A DNA stretch of 64,000 nt, from positions 1 through 64,000 of the forward strand of contig CANGZW010000007.1 in NCBI GenBank assembly GCA_947458405.1. The letters run 5' to 3'. The translations under genes were made by a program, and so were the position numbers. Under the pieces are notes generated by a model. The model searched no databases and was not told the origin of the DNA. It was given only the letters and a program-made list of their open reading frames with translations. Below are positions 52,698-62,361 of this stretch, one piece after another. Every line of letters starts with the position of its first letter. The stretch's first letter is position 1. Source of the DNA: Leptospiraceae bacterium. GTDB taxonomy: Bacteria; Spirochaetota; Leptospiria; Leptospirales; Leptospiraceae.

Positions 52698-55600
52698 TTA
52701 TCTTCCTAGCTCTTCTGTATTTATATCCCAGTTTGATCGACTTGGAGTTTTCCAGACGATTCTTAGACCATCACCACCGGCAATTTCTTGCATTCTAGCT
52801 TGAAAGCTATATTGTTTACCTGATTCTAGATAGATGCTTCCTGTGCGTAATCCATCTCCTTCAAATCCATGTGCTCCATAGAAACTACATATATTTGAGT
52901 TATTGATATACAAATCTACTGCATCATCCCCATCGCAACTAAATGTATAGGTACCCGTTTCAAGGGGAACAAAAATACCATAAGCCTTTACGCTATAACG
53001 ATCTCCAGAGTTAGGTATGGGAATTCCATTATTTACTAGAGTCGAAAACGTTGTAAAATTCAATAGAATATTTCCTGCAGAGTGTCCTGCAGAATGCGTT
53101 AAGTTACTGGTTTGAAAAATATTTACAAAATCATCAGGAGTATTAGCATACGTTGAAATTGAGCTATTGTTATAAACTGTGTAGTTCAGATACCCCTTAT
53201 TAAATGTAGTTAAGGTTAAATTGAAGGTAGAGGAGAAAGAACCTCCCTCACCAGTTCCCGTGACAGTATAACTAACATTAGATTGGGCTACAGAAGTTGA
53301 TCCTGTGATACTTCCATTCGTAGCATTGAAGGTTAACCCGGTTGGCAGGCTGGGAGTGATGGAAAAACTCGAGATTCCAGTAGTAGAATTTGGTGTAATA
53401 CTCAAACTTCTATTTGTTAAAAATGTATAAGAAGTAGAATAAGCAAGGCTTGGTGCAGGAACGATTCTAATCGGAAACTCAACTGAACTACCTCCCGGAC
53501 CATTCGCTATAACTGATATGGAGTAAGATTGAGTAGTATTTGCTGGTGTTAAGGATAGTAATCCATTTGAATTAATTGAAATATTGCTATTAGTATTATT
53601 TAATATGCTAAAGGTTGTACTTGCACGTAGTGATACTGCTTGGGGGGTATCCACAAAACCACTTGCAGTATAGGTGTATAATGATTTTGGATAGGTGAAT
53701 GAAGGGGCTTCTATAAACGATATTGTAATACTAGTCGTTCCACCAGCTCCCTGTCCAGTAATAATAAATGAGCATAAGTTTGAAACAGTTCCGCAAGTTC
53801 TTTCAGTAGTAGGGCTACCCGAAATGGTTCCGAGATTTGAGTTAAAATTTAATCCCGGAGGAAGTACTCCTGTTCCACTGAAAGAAGTTAATCCATAGGT
53901 ACTTGGCGAAAGAGAGAAATTAACAGAAGGGAAATAAGAACATGTAACCTGTGAATTAGAAACGGTACATTTACTTGGAGGATTGTTAATATTTAGTTTT
54001 GGAATTGGATTTAAAACTAAATTAACCGGGGCTGAATTTCCTCCTGGCCCTGTGCCAATTATCGATATTGTGTATGAACCATCACTTTGTCCCGAGTAGG
54101 AGATTGCACCAGTAGTGGTGTTAATTGATAATCCACTGGGATTTGTGTTTGAACTGGTAATACTAAAAGAGGATACTGCCCGTTTTGAATTTGGTATAGG
54201 TTGCGTTGCAAGACCCTGACTTGAGAAAGAATAAATCTGCGAGGGATATGTAAAAGTTGGTCTTTCTATGAATACAATCGTTAGACTAGTATTTGCACCG
54301 CTTTTACTAGTGCCCGTGATACTATAACTACATTCTTTAGATAAACAAGAGGTTGAAGAACTGGGTATAATTCCAGTAATTGAACCATCTACTGAATTAA
54401 AACTCAATCCTGTAGGAAGGGAGCCATTTCCAGAGAGAGTAACAATACTTCCTGTGAGAGGTGTGATACTAATTCCCTGATTTATATTGTAAAGACAAGT
54501 ATAAGTTGAACTTGATCCCACCTTAGTGCAATCCTGTGGATTTGACAAGCTGATTGTAGGGTCGGAAATTACTTCTATTTTGATACTGGTAATTTTATCA
54601 CCACCCGCGCCTGAGGCAATAATTTGAATCGAAGATGTGCCTAATGTATTTACAGTTCCTGAAATTTCCCCTGTATTTTTATCTAAGCTGAGACCTTTCG
54701 GGAGTGCTCCTTTCGAAAAGAAGTATTTTACATCTGAATAAGTTGGAAAGATTGATATTTTTGAATTTAATGTAAAATAATATTCAGTTTGTCCAAAAGT
54801 GATAGTGGGAGGAGGGAGAACAGGCTCGTTGGATGTAACAGGGGCAGAGGGTCCAAATGTGGGTTTATCCTGAACGGCAACCTGGCTAGTAATTTGTTGG
54901 ACTGATGCCAAAGGAATACCTAATTCAGAAGCTTTATCTACTACAAAAGATTGGACTGCGGCTGAAACTTGAGTGGATAAACTATTTGCCGCGGAAAGGG
55001 GCAGACCACTCCCTCCATTGGCAGGTTCATCTTTGGGTAACAACAATGGTTTTCCATCCTCACTCAAACTGCTCCCTGTTCCCGAAGAAATATACTCTGC
55101 TACTACCTTTACTACATCGTTATATGTGTCCGGTTTCTCAGGGATAGCTAATTTGTGTAGTCCCCCGATCATAATCGTAAATTTTAAAGCAGTAGGGTCA
55201 TCTGCTTTTGAAAAATCTATAGGTATATCATTCAAATCAGGTGTACCTGCCTCCAAGGAAGAAACTCTGCTAAATGATCTGGATATCCCTTTGGAAAGTC
55301 CGAACTGAGATACTATTTGACGATTGGCTGTTTTTAAGTTGGAAAGAGTCTTGGATGGATCGGTATTTCCTCTGGAAAGTCTTTCCAGTCTTCTTGCTGC
55401 CATTCTGTTAAAGGGTGTAGAAATTACACTGAAGGCAGAACGGGTAGTTGTGGATGGTTCGGGCATAATTAAGACTTGGAATTTATCATCACCTGTCCAA
55501 TTGATAGTCTTTTGTTGGTCTACTGCAAAAAACCGACTGGTTCCATCGGCCTTGGGGTAGGCTAGGAGGCATACAATTCCATTGGAGGAAGAAACTCGGG

Positions 55601-55853
55601 GGTATGAAATTTGGAAGGAACCTTCATTGCTTGTAGTCGATGTTCCTCGTGACTCAGAATCACATTTTCCATCTAGACCTAATTTAGCAGCTTTGACATT
55701 TGCATTGTAAATTCCAAAAAAGGATCCATCTATTGTTACATTCTGTCTATAACCAAGTAGTAATAGAGAACTTAATTCCTCTGTGTTATATTTACCAACT
55801 TGATTACAATTAATAGAAAGTAGAATGAATACCACCCCAAAAATCTTTCTCAT
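52698..55853 (-). CDS. Giant lipoprotein with putative-Ig repeats and C-terminal PA14-like domain
   Basis: Start taken as MRKIFGVVFILLSINC (track ORF to 55931); head near-identical in pattern to the 1197-aa paralogue; C-terminus YGIFVPLETGTYTFSCDGDDAVDLYINNS...GLRIVWKTP. Confidence 0.87.
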   Translation of the reverse strand: MRKIFGVVFILLSINCNQVGKYNTEELSSLLLLGYRQNVTIDGSFFGIYNANVKAAKLGLDGKCDSESRGTSTTSNEGSFQISYPRVSSSNGIVCLLAYPKADGTSRFFAVDQQKTINWTGDDKFQVLIMPEPSTTTRSAFSVISTPFNRMAARRLERLSRGNTDPSKTLSNLKTANRQIVSQFGLSKGISRSFSRVSSLEAGTPDLNDIPIDFSKADDPTALKFTIMIGGLHKLAIPEKPDTYNDVVKVVAEYISSGTGSSLSEDGKPLLLPKDEPANGGSGLPLSAANSLSTQVSAAVQSFVVDKASELGIPLASVQQITSQVAVQDKPTFGPSAPVTSNEPVLPPPTITFGQTEYYFTLNSKISIFPTYSDVKYFFSKGALPKGLSLDKNTGEISGTVNTLGTSSIQIIASGAGGDKITSIKIEVISDPTISLSNPQDCTKVGSSSTYTCLYNINQGISITPLTGSIVTLSGNGSLPTGLSFNSVDGSITGIIPSSSTSCLSKECSYSITGTSKSGANTSLTIVFIERPTFTYPSQIYSFSSQGLATQPIPNSKRAVSSFSITSSNTNPSGLSINTTTGAISYSGQSDGSYTISIIGTGPGGNSAPVNLVLNPIPKLNINNPPSKCTVSNSQVTCSYFPSVNFSLSPSTYGLTSFSGTGVLPPGLNFNSNLGTISGSPTTERTCGTVSNLCSFIITGQGAGGTTSITISFIEAPSFTYPKSLYTYTASGFVDTPQAVSLRASTTFSILNNTNSNISINSNGLLSLTPANTTQSYSISVIANGPGGSSVEFPIRIVPAPSLAYSTSYTFLTNRSLSITPNSTTGISSFSITPSLPTGLTFNATNGSITGSTSVAQSNVSYTVTGTGEGGSFSSTFNLTLTTFNKGYLNYTVYNNSSISTYANTPDDFVNIFQTSNLTHSAGHSAGNILLNFTTFSTLVNNGIPIPNSGDRYSVKAYGIFVPLETGTYTFSCDGDDAVDLYINNSNICSFYGAHGFEGDGLRTGSIYLESGKQYSFQARMQEIAGGDGLRIVWKTPSRSNWDINTEELGR

Positions 55854-56097
55854 ACTATTAATAGACCCCATATTTTCAATTAACTTATCAAAAAAAAAGA
55901 GAATTAAGCAAATTTTGTTTAGGAAAATCAATAAATAAAGATTTGTTGGTACATAAATAAATTTTCACTTAAATCAAAATCTAGCTTAAAATTATAAACA
56001 AACTATCTCTTATTATTATCTACTTTTAATGTTATAAAAGATGATAATTTTGTGCAATAAATTTAAATATCTTATAAAATTTTAGATTTAAAGTAAT

Positions 56098-57930
56098 TTA
56101 CTCAACAGTTACTGCTTTTGCTAGATTACGGGGTTGATCGGGCTCACATCCTTTTGCTATAGCAACATAATAGGCAAGAAGCTGTAATGGAATAACTGAT
56201 AGGATGGGTACTATATATTCACTACATTCTGGGATTGAGAATGAGTAATTAGAAAGAGAGGGGACGTGAGTGTCACCTTCGGTATAAATTGAAAAAATAA
56301 TTCCATTTCTAGCTCTCACTTCTTCTAGATTGGAAACCATTTTTATATAAACCTCATTTTTAGGACAAATACAGATCACGGGCACTTCTTTGGATACGAG
56401 AGCAATCGGTCCATGTTTAAATTCTCCACCGGCATACCCAGAGGCATGAGCATAGGAAATTTCTTTTAGTTTTAGTGCTCCTTCAAGTGCGGTGGGATGC
56501 TCAAAGGATCTACCCAAAAATATAAAATCTCTCTTTTCTCGCATTTCGACGGCTATTTTTCGAATATCTTCCGCCTTGGAAAGAATGGATTCTATCTGGG
56601 AGGGTAGCTTTTTGATTTCTTCTAAGATAAGACCGATTTCTTCATCACTCACTATCCACTTTAATTTACCCAAGTAAAGGGAATAGAGTAATAGATTTAC
56701 TAGCTCGGCAACATAGGCTTTTGTGGATGCTACTCCGATTTCTGTTCCGGCAAATAGATTAACAATTCCAGTGGATTCTCTTCCTATCGAAGAGTTTAGA
56801 TGATTCACAAAGGAGAGAACTTTTAAAAATTTAGCTTTTGCGCTATGTATGCTAGCTAAAGTATCTGCTGTTTCTCCACTTTGAGAGATGGCTACCACAA
56901 GTGTATCCCCCTCTAATATTGGGTTACGATATCTAAATTCAGAGGAAAACTCAACTTCTGTCATGATTTTTGCGAATCTTTCAATATATAATTTGCCTAT
57001 CATGGCGGCATGTAGGGAGGTTCCAGCACTTGTGAAAACGACTCGGAATAATTTAGCCTGAAAGTCATTACTCAATGCTAATTCTGGGAAATGGATTTTT
57101 CCCTCTGCCGTTATCCTGTTGTCAATTATTTTTTGAACCACACTCGGTTGCTCAAAAATCTCTTTCAACATAAAGTGATCAAAACCGTTTTTCTCGTATT
57201 GAGTTAGGTCATGATCAACGGAAGTTAGGATAGGGACGATTTTATTTCCTTCTTGGTCAAAAATCTCTATTCCAGCTTTACTAATCCATCCCCATTCCCC
57301 GTCTTTGATAAAATATTGCTCTTTTACCGAAGCAATAAAAGCAGAGCTATCACTTACTAAAAAACCCTCACCCTCTGAGCGACCATATACTAAAGGAGAG
57401 CCATTTCTGCTAAAAAAGATTTTATCTGGCTTGTTTTCCATGATAACCAAAAATGCAAATCGTCCATGTAAGGATTCTATGGTCTTTTTTAATAATTCAT
57501 AATCGTTTTTTATCTCTTTTCCAAAGAAATTTAGGAGTTGAGGAATGACTTCAGTATCAGTCTCTGACACAAAAATAACATTTTTTTTCTGGAGGTCTCT
57601 TCTTATAGTGTCAAAATTTTCGATTATACCATTATGTACAACAGCAATACTCTTGGTTGTGTCAAATTGAGGGTGTGCATTCACAGAGTTTGGTTCCCCA
57701 TGAGTAGCCCATCGTGTGTGTCCAATGCCAAGATTTCCTTCAACAGGATGTTCTTTTAGGAGTTTTTCGAGGTTACGAATTTTGCCTTGGTCTTTCCTTA
57801 CTTCAATTTCCCCTTCGTCAATTACAGCGACCCCAGCAGAATCATACCCTCTGTATTCTAATCTATACAATCCAAATAAAAGAACGGAGTCAGCTAATTT
57901 TGAGCCAACATATCCAACAATTCCACACAT
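56098..57930 (-). CDS. glmS: Glutamine--fructose-6-phosphate aminotransferase (isomerizing)
   Basis: 610 aa; MCGIVGYVG N-terminal nucleophile Cys, GHTRWATHG, two SIS domains, C-terminal DQPRNLAKAVTVE. Confidence 0.97.
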   Translation of the reverse strand: MCGIVGYVGSKLADSVLLFGLYRLEYRGYDSAGVAVIDEGEIEVRKDQGKIRNLEKLLKEHPVEGNLGIGHTRWATHGEPNSVNAHPQFDTTKSIAVVHNGIIENFDTIRRDLQKKNVIFVSETDTEVIPQLLNFFGKEIKNDYELLKKTIESLHGRFAFLVIMENKPDKIFFSRNGSPLVYGRSEGEGFLVSDSSAFIASVKEQYFIKDGEWGWISKAGIEIFDQEGNKIVPILTSVDHDLTQYEKNGFDHFMLKEIFEQPSVVQKIIDNRITAEGKIHFPELALSNDFQAKLFRVVFTSAGTSLHAAMIGKLYIERFAKIMTEVEFSSEFRYRNPILEGDTLVVAISQSGETADTLASIHSAKAKFLKVLSFVNHLNSSIGRESTGIVNLFAGTEIGVASTKAYVAELVNLLLYSLYLGKLKWIVSDEEIGLILEEIKKLPSQIESILSKAEDIRKIAVEMREKRDFIFLGRSFEHPTALEGALKLKEISYAHASGYAGGEFKHGPIALVSKEVPVICICPKNEVYIKMVSNLEEVRARNGIIFSIYTEGDTHVPSLSNYSFSIPECSEYIVPILSVIPLQLLAYYVAIAKGCEPDQPRNLAKAVTVE

Positions 57931-58090
57931 ACGTTACTTACTTTCTTACAGGGAAGAATAAGGGAAAGTATTTTTTTTGTCGGATTATGTAGCTAAAAAA
58001 ATGTAATCACAAAAAGTAAATTTTCAAATTAAGAAGAGATTACATATTTTCATACTTGAATTATTTACCTAATTTATAAAGTTCGTTATA

Positions 58091-59494
58091 ATGATTTTCA
58101 CATCTCCAGAATTTATATATATATATTGCCCATTTGTTTTTCTATTATATTTCATTCTCAATTATTACAAAAAGTGGAATTATTCAAAATGGTTTTTGAT
58201 TATTTCTTCACTTTGTTTTTATGCTTATGGAAGTCTTGATTTTGCCCCCCTTTTTATACTGAGTATTACTATAAATTATCTTTTTGGTCGTTATATCAGT
58301 TCAACTCATGAAAATAAGTATGACGTTAAGTATCGAAAATTGGTATTATTTTCTGGGATTTTTCTGAATATATTTTTTTTAGGGTATTACAAGTATACAA
58401 ATTTCTTTTTGGAAAATATAAATTTAATTTTATCTAATCAAGTAAGTATAGTTGAAATAATATTACCAATTGGTATCTCATTTTTCACCTTTCAACTTTT
58501 AGCCTATTTATTAGATTCATACCAGGGAAAAACAAAGGATTATAAATTTTTGGATTATCTTTTATTTATAACTTTTTTTCCTCAACTTATTGTTGGACCA
58601 ATAGTTCATCACTCAGAGGTAGTTGATCAATTTGAAAGTGAAGATAAAAAGAAGCTCGATTATAATAATATTTCTTTGGGAATTTTTTTGTTTTTTATGG
58701 GAGCGGCAAAAAAACTCATCCTAGCTGATTCTTTAACTGATGCAAGTCAGGATGGCTTTAATCATTCTGCAGTTTTAGGTTTTTATGATGCATGGACCTG
58801 TGCCTTAGGGTATACAATTTCCTATTATTTTGATCTATCGGGATATTCAGATATGGCAGTTGGTTTAGGATTATTTTTTAATATTAAGCTCCCTGGCAAT
58901 TTTGATTCACCTTACAAGGCCAGTAATTTTGCAGACTATTGGAGAAGATGGCATATTACACTTTCAAGATTTTTGGGGGATTATATATTTAGATCCATAT
59001 TTAAAAAAGGAGATAGTTCACAAAAATTTTATACAGCTGTAATGATAACTTTTTTTGTTTCAGGATTTTGGCATGGAGCAGGATATAATTTTATTATCTG
59101 GGGAATTTTGAATGGTGTTTTAGTCTGTATTTCGCATTTTTTTATTAGAAGTCAAATTAAATTTCCATATTTATTTTCTTGGGGTATCACTTTTATATTT
59201 ATAATATTAGCAAGAGTTATGTTTGTATCTGTAGATTTGAATACAGCTTTTTTATATTATCGAAATATGTTTTCATTTACTAATTTGAATTCATTTGAAC
59301 TTACTTATTTATCATCTTGGGATTTATTTTTTTTATTTATAGGAACTATAATTTGTTTATTTTTCCCAAATTCAAATTCAATATCAGAGAAATTTAGAAA
59401 TAATAAAACTTATTTGTTTTACACATTCGTACTTATGTTATTAGTTTTAGCTAATATTGGAACCCCTCATAGCTTTTTATATTTTCAATTTTAA
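58091..59494 (+). CDS. MBOAT family O-acyltransferase (AlgI-like)
   Basis: 467 aa; polytopic; LPIGISFFTFQ, YFDLSGYSDMAVGLG, NFADYWRRWHITLSRFLGDYI, FWHGAGYNFIIWG. Confidence 0.94.
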   Translation: MIFTSPEFIYIYCPFVFLLYFILNYYKKWNYSKWFLIISSLCFYAYGSLDFAPLFILSITINYLFGRYISSTHENKYDVKYRKLVLFSGIFLNIFFLGYYKYTNFFLENINLILSNQVSIVEIILPIGISFFTFQLLAYLLDSYQGKTKDYKFLDYLLFITFFPQLIVGPIVHHSEVVDQFESEDKKKLDYNNISLGIFLFFMGAAKKLILADSLTDASQDGFNHSAVLGFYDAWTCALGYTISYYFDLSGYSDMAVGLGLFFNIKLPGNFDSPYKASNFADYWRRWHITLSRFLGDYIFRSIFKKGDSSQKFYTAVMITFFVSGFWHGAGYNFIIWGILNGVLVCISHFFIRSQIKFPYLFSWGITFIFIILARVMFVSVDLNTAFLYYRNMFSFTNLNSFELTYLSSWDLFFLFIGTIICLFFPNSNSISEKFRNNKTYLFYTFVLMLLVLANIGTPHSFLYFQF

Positions 59495-59506
59495 GGATAA
59501 ATAATA

Positions 59507-60511
59507 GTGATCGAAATTAAGAAATTTACATTCTATCAGTTTATATCTTTTATATTTATTACTATACTATTAATTTTTTTAAATTTAAAGTATGATACTT
59601 ATGGAGTATTCTCTGATAAAATAATACCATATCCTATCTTTGATACAATTAATCTCCGTATAAATAAATTTAACTATTTAGAAAAAAATTATAATAAGTA
59701 TGACTCTTATTTAATTGGAGGATCAAGAGCACTAGTTTTTAAAGAAAGTGATTTAAATCGTTATACAAAAAATAATTTTTATAATTATGCAGGTATTAGA
59801 TCGGATATGTATGATACATTAATTACTATTAGATATTTACTAGAGAGACAAAAAGTAAAAATGATAATTGTTCAAATAGGTATTGATGACTTGTATTTAT
59901 ATTCTGAAAATAATGAAAATTTACTCCAAAGATCACATTATAAACTAATTCAAGAAAATAAATATACATATTATTTTAAATATACTTTTAGCTTTGATTT
60001 AATTAAAACAATAACAAACTACATGTCATTAAAATATATGGATATGAAAAATATTAAAATATCTTCTGATGAATTTTATTTGTACACTAAATATGAAGAG
60101 TTAATAAAAGAAGACCCAAGCACATTTTTTAATGGACAATTTTCTAAAAATCTATATATTAAATTACCAGATTATAAAAAAAATAAAATTAAACAGAATA
60201 TTGATGCATTGAAAGAAATTAAGAAACTCACAGACCAGAGTAATACAAATTTGATTGTTATAACAGCTCCCTTAAATCATTTCATATACCATAAAATCAA
60301 AAAGGAAGATTTAGAGTTATATTTAAGTCAAATTAAGGAAATCACTCCCTTTTGGAATTTCACAACTATAAATTCAATCACAGCAGATAATACAAACTAT
60401 TATGATTATTCTCACTTTAGAATTAAGGTAGGACAACTGATGCTGGCTAAAATATTTAAAGACGAAACTATTATAGTTCCAGAAGACTTTGGAATTTATA
60501 CTGAAAAATAA
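59507..60511 (+). CDS. SGNH/AlgJ-like membrane-anchored partner of the MBOAT protein
   Basis: 334 aa (GTG start); N-terminal TM; YLIGGSRALVFK and YYDYSHFRIKVGQLMLAKIF resemble GDS-like and DxxH-like motifs; 12 bp downstream of the MBOAT gene. Confidence 0.65.
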   Translation: MIEIKKFTFYQFISFIFITILLIFLNLKYDTYGVFSDKIIPYPIFDTINLRINKFNYLEKNYNKYDSYLIGGSRALVFKESDLNRYTKNNFYNYAGIRSDMYDTLITIRYLLERQKVKMIIVQIGIDDLYLYSENNENLLQRSHYKLIQENKYTYYFKYTFSFDLIKTITNYMSLKYMDMKNIKISSDEFYLYTKYEELIKEDPSTFFNGQFSKNLYIKLPDYKKNKIKQNIDALKEIKKLTDQSNTNLIVITAPLNHFIYHKIKKEDLELYLSQIKEITPFWNFTTINSITADNTNYYDYSHFRIKVGQLMLAKIFKDETIIVPEDFGIYTEK

Positions 60512-60515
60512 ATAT

Positions 60516-61151
60516 TTAAATTAGTTTTTGTAAACCTATTTTGATTTTTTCCATTAATTCATCTGTCAATCTGTCAGAAGCATCCTGTCTCAATAGAAAA
60601 CTATCTCTTATTTGTCCATCTTCGGATTTAGCAGTAACTGATACTATATCTATATCAAAGAGATACAATAATTGGGAAATTTCAAAGAGAAGACCCGGTC
60701 TGTCAGTTGTTCTAATATCTAGAACTGTTGAGTCTATTGATGAGGGATTGAAAATTTGTATGGAAGGAGGCCGCTCTGAAGGCTCAAGTAAAGGTAAATC
60801 GGGGAAGGTCTCTAAATAGTCAATAACCGCTAAATCTTTCTCAAACAACCTATGTAAGTCATTTTCTATTTTAGATAAATTCAAATTATCCATGCTTGTA
60901 TTACGAAAGCTCCTAATTAAAAAAACATCTTTTACAGTGCCACCGGAAAGTATTTCAAAATTAGCTTCTAAAATATCCCAGCCATGAGCGAATAATACAG
61001 CTGTAACACGATAAATTATTCCTTTTCTATTCTCATGAAGAGTTAGTTTAAGTAGATAGTCACTTCCTTTTTCAACACAGGTTAATTCAAACATATATTT
61101 TAGACCAGGTAATATCATCATTTTACACCCCTTTTGCAATATGTTATGCAA
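60516..61151 (-). CDS. ACT domain regulatory protein (GlnD C-terminus-like)
   Basis: 211 aa; LTLHENRKGIIYRVTAVLFAHGWDILEANFE and LDIRTTDRPGLLFEISQLLYLFDIDIVSVTAKSEDGQIRDSFLL. Confidence 0.85.
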   Translation of the reverse strand: MHNILQKGCKMMILPGLKYMFELTCVEKGSDYLLKLTLHENRKGIIYRVTAVLFAHGWDILEANFEILSGGTVKDVFLIRSFRNTSMDNLNLSKIENDLHRLFEKDLAVIDYLETFPDLPLLEPSERPPSIQIFNPSSIDSTVLDIRTTDRPGLLFEISQLLYLFDIDIVSVTAKSEDGQIRDSFLLRQDASDRLTDELMEKIKIGLQKLI

Positions 61152-61173
61152 AAATGATGCCAGTTAAAAATAT

Positions 61174-62325
61174 TTATAAATCTATCTTCACTCCCACACT
61201 CGCCGCTTGAATTTTATCCATCATGTAGCCTTCCGCTATAATTTTTAATTTCCAGACATCAATTTCAAACCCTACTAGGGCATAACTTTGACTGTAACTC
61301 TTTTTAGATGATTCTGAAAGGCTCATATTTAAATTACCAGCCAGTTTGTCTGCTGTTGTTACGGTTGAAGTAGTTAATGTTGAATAAAGAGCGGTAGAGG
61401 AGGTATCTGTACTAAATTTAACGGGACCATCTCTATTGATACTCATCGTACTTTCTGCAGTGCTCTTGGTTACACCCATTCCTCCAAAAATACTGATAAA
61501 TCTAAAAATTTGAAAACCAGTTCGAAAGTCCATGGGAACAGAGTAGGCTTTTGTCGAGTAATCAAATTGGGTTTGAGAAATCCAAGTTCCTGTTTGAGTT
61601 CCTAAAGTAAATTTTGCATTCGAGGACTTAGTGTCATCCAATTCAAATGCAAAATTTTGTTTACGAATTCCAATGCCTGCATTTATTCCCAAAAATCTTA
61701 TAAAAATACCATCTCCCGGTTGCACCAAGTCCACTCTAACACCCATCCCTGCTTGTGACATGGATACCTTTCCAGTGTATTCAAAAGAGCTCGGCACACT
61801 TCCTTTTGAGTCGGCAGTATTGGTATTTACGTTGAAGCCGGAGAAATAAAAATTAATTCTATGCAATATGCTTCTATCATTTACATCATCAGCATCTCTC
61901 GGTCCCTGTCCCAATAACCAGCCCAAGTTGAATCCTAGCATTAAATTGGGACTCACACCAAACCCTACATTGGGAAGATCTTTAAAGGTAAGATCCCTAT
62001 ATTTGAAATTTATGTTCTCTTGTTGAGAGCCGGAAGCACTCATCCCCAATCCAATTTGAAATTTGTTGATAGAACCCATTCCTTGCAAACTAGAAATAGA
62101 ATTCACAGCCGCTGAGGATTGATTCATGTTTTCAATTACTTTGGATAAGTATTGACTTTGAAATTGAGAAGGTAGCTCATTTATTTGGGTTTTATATGAG
62201 TCGGATAAAGTGGCACAAGCAGTTCCCGTGCAGGTTATCGAGGATGATGAATCACCATGAACTTCCATATTTAAAATAATAAAGCCTATAAAAAATATAT
62301 TTCCGAAAAATTTATACATAATCAT
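61174..62325 (-). CDS. Outer-surface/beta-barrel-like protein, Lsa36-like
   Basis: 383 aa; signal peptide, TCTGTACATLS, INKFQIGLGMSASG, NLMLGFNLGWLLGQGP; alternating amphipathic segments. Family assignment from memory. Confidence 0.45.
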   Translation of the reverse strand: MIMYKFFGNIFFIGFIILNMEVHGDSSSSITCTGTACATLSDSYKTQINELPSQFQSQYLSKVIENMNQSSAAVNSISSLQGMGSINKFQIGLGMSASGSQQENINFKYRDLTFKDLPNVGFGVSPNLMLGFNLGWLLGQGPRDADDVNDRSILHRINFYFSGFNVNTNTADSKGSVPSSFEYTGKVSMSQAGMGVRVDLVQPGDGIFIRFLGINAGIGIRKQNFAFELDDTKSSNAKFTLGTQTGTWISQTQFDYSTKAYSVPMDFRTGFQIFRFISIFGGMGVTKSTAESTMSINRDGPVKFSTDTSSTALYSTLTTSTVTTADKLAGNLNMSLSESSKKSYSQSYALVGFEIDVWKLKIIAEGYMMDKIQAASVGVKIDL

Positions 62326-62361
62326 TCCTCTATCTTTATTAGACGAAAGAAATTTACCAAA

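Noticed and set aside
49300-55000. Periodic repeats that could suggest a CRISPR or tandem DNA repeat
   Set aside because: Periodicity is at the protein level (putative-Ig units) with diverged DNA; no short identical repeats with unique spacers.
54905-55560. Several plus-strand ORFs opposite the giant lipoprotein genes (e.g. 54973..55308, 49865..50161)
   Set aside because: They mirror the conserved head or repeat regions on the opposite strand; best explained as shadow ORFs.
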